Shown here one piece after another: positions 54,397-61,663 of a stretch of DNA of 64,000 nucleotides. The notes beneath the pieces are model-generated. The model was not told the origin of the DNA, ran no database searches, and saw nothing but the letters and a program-made list of their open reading frames with translations. Each line of letters begins with the position of its first letter. Position 1 is the stretch's first letter. Origin of the DNA: Botrimarina hoheduenensis (GTDB lineage: Bacteria; Planctomycetota; Planctomycetia; Pirellulales; Lacipirellulaceae); contig NZ_SJPH01000010.1 in NCBI RefSeq assembly GCF_007859815.1, positions 62,001 to 126,000 on the forward strand. The letters run 5' to 3'. The translations under genes were made by a program, and so were the position numbers.

Positions 54397-55663
54397 CGGC
54401 GACGTTCTCCCCGTTGGATTGTTGCAGCGAAGCCAGGCCCGCCCGGCCACCGCGGCGGAGCGTTGCTATCGAGAAGCTGCCGTAAGTGTGAACACGGTCG
54501 CGAGCGTGCAATTCGTCGGCCAGCTCGCGGTTGTAATCGAGAACCTCGCCCAGCCGGCGCTGGGTACCGTCGATGCGGACCTGGATCGGATCAACAAACT
54601 CGCAGATTACCGCCGCGCTGCGCCACAGGATCAGGGCCGGGTCGGTCGCCCGATCGATGATCGCCTGCCACTGCTCGGCGAGGATGTCGCGCATGTGCTC
54701 CGCCATCCAGTCCATATGGTCCAGAAGCACAAAGTGCGAGTACTGGTAATCGACGCTCTTGATGTGGTCGAGGATCGTCGTGGTGTGCGTATGGACGCGT
54801 TCCGCTAGGCCGGAAACGCCGGCTGCCTGGTCCCCTTTGAGGCGCGCAAAATTGTCCGGCCGCAAGTACTCGGGGCAGCACTCAGGCGTGTACTCGCCGG
54901 TCAAGTAAACCCGCCAGAAGTAGTTATCTTTGAGCGGCAGTTCGCTGAACACCGCGTCGAGGCTATCTTCAACGAACTTGGCGATTCCGCCCGGATAGTA
55001 GCGCTCGAGTTGCTTGCGCTGTGCACGGGGAACGCCCAGCAAAGACAGGGCCGCATCTCGCCGCAGGACCCACCGAATCATCGGCCCCCAGAAGGCCGGC
55101 TTGACTCTGGTTTCGTAGAGCTCGCGCTGTTCTTCAACCGTCTGAGCGGCGAGGAGCATCTCGATCTCTTCGCGGATCTTGGCTTTGCGGTTGATGTACC
55201 AGTTGATGCCCGAGGCAAACATGCCGGCCGAGCCGCGGAAGTAAAAGCTCGGACGCCGCCCCTCGCCGAGAAAGAACTTACCGTTCTTGTCCCAGAACTT
55301 GCGGCTGGCCTCGGGCAGATCGTCCCGGACCGCGTCGTTGTAGATGGCGTCCCACTCGTCCGTCTTGCCACGGCCGAAGAGCTGGAAGAAGCGGTCGTAA
55401 TCAAGGCGACGAATCGCGGCGAGCTTGAGGTCCAACAGCGCGTTCTGACGCGGATTGACGTCGACCGTGTCGATACGCTCCGGCGCATCCAGCGCGTAAT
55501 CCAGTGCGTTGCAACCGGCCGAAGTGATCACCAGTAGGCGATCGCCCGGTCCGAGCTTGAGCGCGACGCGGTCGAGCCGGGGGTCTTCCCAGCAGGTGTT
55601 GTAGACAAGCTGATTGCCGTGACAGAGCTTAAAGACAGCACGGCTTAAATGGGTCGCCAGCAT
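54335..55663 (-). CDS. btaA: BtaA-like SAM:diacylglycerol 3-amino-3-carboxypropyl transferase (DUF3419)
   Basis: From the ATG at 55663 the protein has 442 residues; an in-frame start at 55687 adds 8. It should transfer the aminocarboxypropyl group of SAM to diacylglycerol, the first step of the betaine lipid DGTS. 'NQLVYNTCWEDPRLDRVALKLGPGDRLLVITSAGCNALDYALDAPERIDTVDVNPRQNALLDLK' combines the family opening with a SAM-binding loop. 'GRRPSFYFRGSAGMFASGINWYI', 'DNFARLKG' and 'YSHFVLLDHMDWM' are further matches. No pho-box-like repeat was seen in the 214 bp upstream. It is the first gene of the operon btaA-btaB-glycosyltransferase-membrane protein. Confidence 0.92.
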   Translation of the reverse strand: MLATHLSRAVFKLCHGNQLVYNTCWEDPRLDRVALKLGPGDRLLVITSAGCNALDYALDAPERIDTVDVNPRQNALLDLKLAAIRRLDYDRFFQLFGRGKTDEWDAIYNDAVRDDLPEASRKFWDKNGKFFLGEGRRPSFYFRGSAGMFASGINWYINRKAKIREEIEMLLAAQTVEEQRELYETRVKPAFWGPMIRWVLRRDAALSLLGVPRAQRKQLERYYPGGIAKFVEDSLDAVFSELPLKDNYFWRVYLTGEYTPECCPEYLRPDNFARLKGDQAAGVSGLAERVHTHTTTILDHIKSVDYQYSHFVLLDHMDWMAEHMRDILAEQWQAIIDRATDPALILWRSAAVICEFVDPIQVRIDGTQRRLGEVLDYNRELADELHARDRVHTYGSFSIATLRRGGRAGLASLQQSNGENVADAGAQSAKDSVSPDALAHSG

Positions 55664-55877
55664 GCGGGCTCCTTGCTCGCGCGGCACCGTATTCGGGGGC
55701 GACGGGAGTTTCCTCCCCCCGATCGGCAGGGGATCAATTCCGCGAGTCTAGGGCACCCAAGCAAGGAATAAAAGCGGCAAAGTGCGGGCGACCGCCGGTT
55801 AGTAGCGGGCCCGGATCGCCGTGGGGGTCTGATTATCCCTGTGGGGCTGCTTGGTCCCCCCCCTTTAATGCCCCCGC

Positions 55878-56756
55878 CTAGGCCGGCGGACACTCCCCCT
55901 GCGGCAGGGGGTCGAGTCGGTCGATAAGGTCCCCGTTCTGGCGGATGAGCTCGAAACTGCCATCAGCAAATTCGACCAGCGCAGTGCAGTTCTCCACCCA
56001 GTCGCCCGTGTTGAGATAGGTTACCTCGTCCATGGCCATGATCCGGGGGGAGTGGACGTGTCCACAGATGATCCCCTCGCAACCCGATCGGCGGGCGTCT
56101 TCGCGAAGCTGGTGCTCGAAATCGCTGACGTGCCGTACGAGCTTCTTGACCCGTTGCTTGATCGCCCCGCAGAAGGCGTAAGGGTTGTGCTTTTTGCCGC
56201 GTAGCCGGTTGCCCATCCAGTTGGCGGTCAGCAGCGCGTCATAGGCGTAGGAAGCAACCAGCGAGAGCAGCGGATAGCTCTGCTCGACCCGGTCGTATTG
56301 GTCACCATGCAGGACCACAAACCGACGCCCGTCGGCGGCCTCATGGATAAAGCGATCGCGGATCTCGATGACGCCGAAGTTGGCGAGGAATCCTCGCAAG
56401 AATTCATCGTGATTTCCCGGCGTGTACATCAGCCGCGACCCGTTGCGCTTGAGCGTCATCATCCGTTGCAGCAGGCGGTCATAAACCGGCAGCCACCGCC
56501 AACGACGCTTCAGCTTCCAGCCATCGATAAAGTCTCCGACCACGTACAGATTGGCCGGCTCGAATCGTTCGAGCAGATCAAGGAGCGCCGCGGCCTGAGA
56601 ATGCTTGCAGCCCAAGTGGACATCGCTCACAAAGAGCGAACGCACAACGCGGACTTTTGCGGTTCGCGCAGCAGGGGCTGTTCGAGGTTGCTCGAGGGGG
56701 GGCGGCGGCGATGCAGCAGGTGCCTCGGCGAGCGACATACGATTATCGACGTACAT
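55878..56756 (-). CDS. LpxH-like metallophosphoesterase (UDP-2,3-diacylglucosamine diphosphatase family)
   Basis: From the ATG at 56756 the protein has 292 residues; an ATG at 56864 would add 36 Ser/Pro-rich residues. All calcineurin-like metal motifs are present: 'LFVSDVHLGCKHSQA', 'NLYVVGDFIDGWKLKRRW', 'YTPGNHDEF', 'FVVLHGDQYD' and 'GIICGHVHSP'. The 'GDFIDGWK' and 'HGDQYDRVE' forms match the broader LpxH-like group of planctomycetes rather than classical enterobacterial LpxH. If it acts on UDP-diacylglucosamine it would serve lipid A synthesis, but no other lpx gene is here, so a different phosphodiester is possible. It lies 121 bp after the 5' flank of btaA, same strand. Confidence 0.8.
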   Translation of the reverse strand: MYVDNRMSLAEAPAASPPPPLEQPRTAPAARTAKVRVVRSLFVSDVHLGCKHSQAAALLDLLERFEPANLYVVGDFIDGWKLKRRWRWLPVYDRLLQRMMTLKRNGSRLMYTPGNHDEFLRGFLANFGVIEIRDRFIHEAADGRRFVVLHGDQYDRVEQSYPLLSLVASYAYDALLTANWMGNRLRGKKHNPYAFCGAIKQRVKKLVRHVSDFEHQLREDARRSGCEGIICGHVHSPRIMAMDEVTYLNTGDWVENCTALVEFADGSFELIRQNGDLIDRLDPLPQGECPPA

Positions 56757-56971
56757 AAGCGGTTCGCTTGGCGGTCGGTGCCGACCGGATGAACCGGCGG
56801 CGTGTGGTAGGGAAGACCCCGTAATCGGCGTTCGACCGATTGTCTCTAAGGTCTTATCAGCCAAGCAGGTTACGTTAGCGCGAGGCTCCCGCAGGAATCG
56901 CGTTAAGTTTAGAGGATGTTTGGGTTAAGGCCTGATAGCGGTTTCGTGCTGAGAGGTAGGTCCGTTGAGCA

Positions 56972-57547
56972 TCAACTGTGCATTCGCGGCGGATCGTCGC
57001 TGCTTGCCAGGATTTCTGCTTCGGCGGCGGCGAGCTCGTCGCGGCGAGCCAGCACTTCCTCGGGCGGGGCAAAGTCCCGCGCCAAGCGGGTATAGGTCGA
57101 GTGATGGCGGGCTTCCGATTCAAACAGCCCCTGGTAAAAGACCGCTAGCTCGCGGTCTTCGACGTGCTCAGCGAGCTTCTGAAACCGCTCACAGGAACGC
57201 GCCTCGATGATCCCTGCAACTAGCAGTCGGTCCACGGCACGGTGCGGCTCCGCCTTGCGAACCAGGTCGTTAAGCTTTCGGCCATAAGCACTTGGTGTAA
57301 GCCGCCGGAACCGCACGCCGCGTTTCTCAAGCAAGTCGAGCACCATGTGGAAGTGCTCGAGTTCCTCGTTGACGATTTCCGTCATCTGCCGGCAAAGCTC
57401 GGTATGCTCGACATAGGCGAAGATTAGATTGAGCGCTGTTCCCGCGGCTTTTTTTTCGCAGTGGGCATGATCGATCAGGATCGCCTCCAGATCGGCATCG
57501 ACCTGCGCCAGCCAGCGGCAGTCGGTCTCGGACTGAAGATGGAGCAT
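56972..57547 (-). CDS. miaE: tRNA-(ms2io6A)-hydroxylase
   Basis: This di-iron enzyme hydroxylates the isopentenyl side chain of ms2i6A37 in tRNA. From the ATG at 57547 it has 191 residues; the upstream frame to 57607 is not used. 'LEAILIDHAHCEKKAAGTAL', 'IVNEELEHFHMVLDLLEKRGV', 'GIIEARSCERFQ' and 'LFESEARHHSTYTRLA' carry the paired Glu and E-x-x-H ligands of a ferritin-like four-helix bundle. The gene is solitary. It requires MiaA and MiaB products, which are not in this window. Confidence 0.9.
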   Translation of the reverse strand: MLHLQSETDCRWLAQVDADLEAILIDHAHCEKKAAGTALNLIFAYVEHTELCRQMTEIVNEELEHFHMVLDLLEKRGVRFRRLTPSAYGRKLNDLVRKAEPHRAVDRLLVAGIIEARSCERFQKLAEHVEDRELAVFYQGLFESEARHHSTYTRLARDFAPPEEVLARRDELAAAEAEILASSDDPPRMHS

Positions 57548-57702
57548 CGCGATCAACGCAAGAAAGAACGCAGAGAGCCACTTAGTACGCCGGTTCCCCA
57601 GCGGCACAAAGCGGGCAGACAGGCTTCATTGCACCGCGGAGGCCGCATCGCCGCAAGGGACTTGCCCCCGGGAGGAACGGGAGGCAGATTTCCGGGAGTG
57701 GC

Positions 57703-58581
57703 TTACGAGCTTTCTTCGAGCAGCCGGTTAGCGTCGCGCCGCACACGGCTCCTGACCACGCCCGGCAACCAGTGAAGCAGACGATACCGCAGTCCTGCAC
57801 GACGTCCGATCGGCGCGATCTCACGCCGCAGAGCGTAAGCTCGGAGCGACTCGCGCGCCACAAATTCTGCCGAAAGTGTGCCTTGATCGCCGCGGGAGGT
57901 AACCGCTTCTGCTAACCGGTCTGCCGTGTAGGAACCGGTTTTGAAGAGACCGGTACGGGTGATGCCCGGTAGCACGGCGGTGGCGGTCATTCCCAGGGGG
58001 CCCCACTCTCCGCGGAGCGTCTGTGTGAGCGTGACTAAGCCGGCTTTGCTGGCGTTGTAGGCCGCAAACCCGGGTGGCGCAAGCGGAGCGAAGATCGACG
58101 CCACGTTCAGAACGCCGATCGGCAAAGGGGGGGCCGACGGTGACGCCGGGCGAGTCGTCGGGGCGGCGGCGGCCAGCAGGGGAGCCATCGCTCGACAACC
58201 GAACATCGCGCCCAGCAGATTCACTTCAACTACCCGGCGCAGCTCGCTCGCAGGCGAGTCGGCCAGCCTGCCGGCGAGCAACACGCCCGCGCAGTTGACA
58301 AGAAGGCCGACGGTTTCTCCCCGGGCGATGAGCTGCTCAGCAAGCGTCTGCCATGCCGTTTCGTCCACGACATCGGCCAGCCAAAGTTCCCCCAGGGCAG
58401 GGGGGGGCAGGGTTTGGAGCGTAGCGGTCAGCGACGCCTCGCACCGATCGCCAAGCACGACTCGATAGCCTCTCTCAGCAAGCGATTGAGAGAGCGCCCT
58501 GCCGATCCCGCCACCGGCCCCGGTGACGATCGCCACGAGAGGCATCGGGTTGGCGGTATCAGCCCGCAAGTTACGCACCAT
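57703..58581 (-). CDS. Short-chain dehydrogenase/reductase
   Basis: The protein has 292 residues from the ATG at 58581, or 280 from the ATG at 58545, which begins right at the first strand (PLVAIVTGAGGGIGRAL). That glycine-rich motif, 'GDRCEASLTATLQ', 'LVNCAGVLLAGRL', 'LNVASIFAPLAPPGFAAYNASKAGLV' (Ser, Tyr, Lys catalytic residues) and 'AVLPGITRTGLF' are a complete classical SDR set. The C-terminal 60 residues are basic ('YRLLHWLPGVVRSRVRRDANRLL') and may bind a membrane surface, as in SDRs acting on lipids. The substrate is unknown. Confidence 0.87.
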   Translation of the reverse strand: MVRNLRADTANPMPLVAIVTGAGGGIGRALSQSLAERGYRVVLGDRCEASLTATLQTLPPPALGELWLADVVDETAWQTLAEQLIARGETVGLLVNCAGVLLAGRLADSPASELRRVVEVNLLGAMFGCRAMAPLLAAAAPTTRPASPSAPPLPIGVLNVASIFAPLAPPGFAAYNASKAGLVTLTQTLRGEWGPLGMTATAVLPGITRTGLFKTGSYTADRLAEAVTSRGDQGTLSAEFVARESLRAYALRREIAPIGRRAGLRYRLLHWLPGVVRSRVRRDANRLLEESS

Positions 58582-58598
58582 CGCAAGTTTCTAACGGG

Positions 58599-59003
58599 TT
58601 AGGCACGCAGCTTAGTCAGCCAAACCAGCGGCAGCAGAGCAGCAACCGTCGCGGTGAGCAGGCCGGGGAACTTCTCGTCGAACTGGCTTCGGCAGCGATC
58701 GCACTTGGTGAGGTGCTGACGCATTTCGTCGGCTTGCTGGGAGGGCAGGGGGGTCCCTTGGGAAAGATACTTTCCGTAATCATCAAAGCGTTCGACAGCC
58801 ACTTGGCAAGTGATCTGAGCGATCGGGGCTGGCTGCTGGAACTGCCGGGGAACGACCAACGCGATCGCGATCAATGCCGCGGCGGTACTAACGATGCCGG
58901 CAGCACGCACCACTCGCTGGTTGCGCTCGCTTCGCACGAGTCGGCTGCGGAGAGCCTGCAATTCGCCCGGTTCGCACGTCGACCAGTCTTGATTAGTGCT
59001 CAT
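58599..59003 (-). CDS. Small two-helix membrane protein with a Cys motif (anti-sigma-like)
   Basis: The protein has 134 residues. Two hydrophobic segments are seen: 'VVRAAGIVSTAAALIAIALVV' and 'LLTATVAALLPLVWL'. Between them is 'DEMRQHLTKCDRCRSQFDEKFPG', which looks like the Cys-x-x-Cys part of a zinc-binding anti-sigma domain, although the usual upstream His is not clear (H is at the position 'QHLTKC'). No ECF sigma gene is adjacent. The gene stands between the SDR and the Crp/Fnr gene. Function is unproven. Confidence 0.6.
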   Translation of the reverse strand: MSTNQDWSTCEPGELQALRSRLVRSERNQRVVRAAGIVSTAAALIAIALVVPRQFQQPAPIAQITCQVAVERFDDYGKYLSQGTPLPSQQADEMRQHLTKCDRCRSQFDEKFPGLLTATVAALLPLVWLTKLRA

Positions 59004-59201
59004 TGCTTAAGTCCTCGCATCGCTTTACGACCTCCACTTTCTGCCGAAAAATTCCGTCGCCAGTAAAGTGCCCCTCCGTAGCAACCGGCGGGGCAGATCG
59101 GTGCGTATAGCTAGTATCGGGCTAACTGAGGAAAACTACCGTAATCTGATTCACACAACCTAAATATCTGCTCCAACGATCCTTCGCGGTCTTTGGGCAT
59201 T

Positions 59202-59918
59202 TCACGACGGTTGAGACAGCCCCGGGCCGTTCGCCGCCGCGGCCAATCGGGCCGGAGCGAGCAACACCATGCGGCGTCTGCCGACTTCGACCAGCCCCTC
59301 TTGCTGGAGCTCTCCGAGCACGACCGTGACCGTCTCGCGGGTGCTGCCGATGATGCTGGCAAGATCTTGATGCGAGAGCTTGATCCTCAACCGGACGGCA
59401 CCGCGTGGTGACTCGGCGGGCTCGCCGTACTGCTCGGCCAGGTCGGTCAGCAAGCTCACCAGCCGCTGCCGATTCGAGCGAAACATCAGCGACTTCAGCC
59501 TCCGCTCGATCCTCCGCCGCCGCAGGCCGATCAGCTTGGTAACCCCCAACGCGACCGAGGGGTTTTGCTCGACCAGGGCACGCAACGCGTCGGCTGGCAG
59601 CAGCACAACCGTCGATTTCTCCGCGGCTTGAGCGAATTCTTCGCGCGGGGTGTCATCAAGGACCGACAGCTCACCGAAAAGCTCTCCCGGTTCGATCAAC
59701 GCCAGGATCGTTTGCTTGCCCTCTTCGGTGACGGAGCCGATCTTGACCCGCCCCTCCGCGAGTACCAGCGCCGCATCGGCCGACTCGGCAGGCAAATAGA
59801 TCGGCTCACCCCGCTTAAAGCGGCGTGTGCGACAACGGGGTTCAAGCCGCGCGATTTCTTCGGGCGTAAGCCGTCGGAAGAGATCGCACTGCTTGAGGAA
59901 CCAGATCTCTTCGGTCAT
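59202..59918 (-). CDS. Crp/Fnr-family transcriptional regulator
   Basis: The protein has 238 residues. Residues 1-120 are a cyclic-nucleotide-binding-type beta-roll ('FKRGEPIYLPAESADAALVLAEGRVKI', 'IEPGELFGELSVLDD'). The C-terminal winged helix is 'LRIKLSHQDLASIIGSTRETVTVVLGELQQEGLVEVGRR'. The PGELFGELSxLDD core is close to Crp's cAMP pocket. Only two cysteines (C11, C29) lie in the N-terminal region, so an FNR-type iron-sulfur cluster is unlikely. The effector is unknown. It is 41 bp downstream of pyrC on the same strand. Confidence 0.9.
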   Translation of the reverse strand: MTEEIWFLKQCDLFRRLTPEEIARLEPRCRTRRFKRGEPIYLPAESADAALVLAEGRVKIGSVTEEGKQTILALIEPGELFGELSVLDDTPREEFAQAAEKSTVVLLPADALRALVEQNPSVALGVTKLIGLRRRRIERRLKSLMFRSNRQRLVSLLTDLAEQYGEPAESPRGAVRLRIKLSHQDLASIIGSTRETVTVVLGELQQEGLVEVGRRRMVLLAPARLAAAANGPGLSQPS

Positions 59919-59959
59919 GGGGGGGTACTTCTGACGGCCGGTTGTGACGGTGTCGTGCG

Positions 59960-61330
59960 TCAGGCGCCCGCGAAAGGCGTTTCGGCGTGTCCGCCGGTAG
60001 CCCAGTAGCCGCCACGAGAATGGTCATAGATAGCCTCGCTGCCCCGCTGGCTGTCGTCAACGCGGCCTTGGGCATAAACGGTGTGCCCGCCGACCCACGT
60101 GCGCACAGGCCAGCCGGTGAGTTCGACCCCGTCCCACGGGCTCCAGCCACTTTTGGTCAGTTGTTCGGCATTGCGTACCGTGCGCTTCTCAGCGAGGTCA
60201 ACCAGGACCAAGTCCGCGTCGTAGCCAACTTCGATGCGTCCCTTGCCAACCAGATCCCAGGTGCGTGCCGGGGCGTCGCACATCCAGTGAACCACTTGTC
60301 GCAGGGTGCAGCGGCCGGCGTGGGCTTCGTTCAGCATCAGGGCGAGCGAGTTTTCCACAGCCGGCAGGCCCGATGGCGATGCGGGGTAGGGCTGCCGCTT
60401 TTCTTGCAGCGTGTGGGGGGCGTGATCCGTGGCAATCACTTGCAGGTCGCCCCGCCCCAGGGCCCGCCACAGGGCCGCTCGGTCGGCGGGAGACTTCAAC
60501 GAGGGATTCATCTGCACGAGCGTTCCCAGCCGGGCGTAGTCCTCGGTGCTGAATAGCAGATGGTGCGGACAGGCCTCGCCCGTGATCAGGCCCCCCCCCG
60601 TCGCGATCGCCGCACCGATCAACTCGGTTTCGTCTGCGGTCGAGACATGTAGCACATGAAATCGGTGCCGGTGTCGAGCGGACAGATCAATCGCCCGAGC
60701 GGTTGCGATCCTGGCCGCCGCGTGATCGCGGATGCGTGAATGGTCGGCGACATCCGTCCCGCCACCCAGCCGCGCTGCGTTTGCCCGGACGGTCGCTTCG
60801 TCTTCACAGTGGGCGGTGATCGGCAAGCTCGTGTGCGCGAAGATCCGCTCGAGTGTGTCCGGGTCATCGACCAGCAGGCTGCCGGTGCTCGATCCGATGA
60901 AGATCTTGATGCCGGGCGTGCGGGTCGCGTTCTGCAACTCTTCCAGGTTGTCGAGCGTGGCTCCCATATAAAACCCATAGTTCACGCAGCACTTGCTGGA
61001 CGCGAGTGCTAGCTTCTCGGCAAGCCTCGCACACGTTGTCGTGGTCGGATTGGTATTGGGCATCTCCAGAAACGTGGTCACGCCACCCCGCGCGCAGGCC
61101 CGACTGGCCGAGGCCAGGTCTTCTTTGTGCGTCAGGCCGGGCTCGCGGAAGTGAACCTGATCATCGACCACGCCCGGCAACAAATGCATGCCCGATGCGT
61201 CGATGACCTCGTCCGTGGGAAGCGCGGCCGCCGGATCGATATCGGCGATACGCCCCTTCTCGATCACGACGTCGAGCACGCTCTCGCCTGCGGGGAGCAC
61301 GACCGTGGCGTTGCGAATCAGTGTGCGCAT
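59960..61330 (-). CDS. pyrC: Dihydroorotase
   Basis: The enzyme cyclises carbamoyl aspartate to dihydroorotate in pyrimidine synthesis. From the ATG at 61330 it has 456 residues, the size of the class I type. '[43 protein letters not shown]' has the HxR metal site, '[15 protein letters not shown]' and '[13 protein letters not shown]' include the carbamylated-lysine region, and '[14 protein letters not shown]' carries the catalytic Asp. Allantoinase is an alternative in this superfamily, but the MPNTNP and ATDHAPH pairs fit dihydroorotase. It is followed by the Crp/Fnr gene 41 bp later. Confidence 0.91.
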   Translation of the reverse strand: MRTLIRNATVVLPAGESVLDVVIEKGRIADIDPAAALPTDEVIDASGMHLLPGVVDDQVHFREPGLTHKEDLASASRACARGGVTTFLEMPNTNPTTTTCARLAEKLALASSKCCVNYGFYMGATLDNLEELQNATRTPGIKIFIGSSTGSLLVDDPDTLERIFAHTSLPITAHCEDEATVRANAARLGGGTDVADHSRIRDHAAARIATARAIDLSARHRHRFHVLHVSTADETELIGAAIATGGGLITGEACPHHLLFSTEDYARLGTLVQMNPSLKSPADRAALWRALGRGDLQVIATDHAPHTLQEKRQPYPASPSGLPAVENSLALMLNEAHAGRCTLRQVVHWMCDAPARTWDLVGKGRIEVGYDADLVLVDLAEKRTVRNAEQLTKSGWSPWDGVELTGWPVRTWVGGHTVYAQGRVDDSQRGSEAIYDHSRGGYWATGGHAETPFAGA

Positions 61331-61663
61331 AGCGGACCACATCCAAAAGAAACAGTTGAGCAAACGCCCCAACCCGCGTTGCCCGATGGCCCCACATTCT
61401 GTTGCGCCACGTTGCGAGTTGGCAACATGCCGCGCTTCGGCAGCAAAGCCGGGGACACGCGGTTGGCGGTCCTGATTAGGCCGACACGCGTGTGATTCGT
61501 GACCTAGGTTTGCACCGGAAGACGGCCTCGGCCGCCTCCCTCACTCCTCCCCCGCGTCATTCCCCTGGCGCAATCCTCCTCTGCTGTCGGCGCTTAGGCG
61601 TCGTCCGGCCAAGACGCCTGACTAGTCAGGCGACGGCCGCGACCCGCCGCGTGCTTTCCCGCC
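61331..61663. other. Divergent intergenic region between pyrC and the subtilisin gene
   Basis: This 333-bp gap carries promoters for both directions. Close to the subtilisin start it holds a perfect 18-bp palindrome (61615-61632) and an overlapping hairpin option (61596-61602 with 61613-61619). No gene is evident: short frames have no family character. Confidence 0.45.
61596..61632 (+). promoter_or_regulatory. Palindrome and competing hairpins in the subtilisin leader
   Basis: CGCCTGACTAGTCAGGCG at 61615-61632 is a perfect 18-bp palindrome. Its left arm overlaps GACGCCT (61613-61619), which can pair instead with AGGCGTC (61596-61602). The two stems cannot form together. The element ends 31 bp before the start codon at 61664, so it could be an operator or an RNA switch. 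Confidence 0.55.

Noticed and set aside
55664..55877. Pho-box upstream of btaA
   Set aside because: I looked for repeated CTGTCAT-like units at 11-bp spacing and found none, so phosphate control is left as a prediction from the lipid pathway only.
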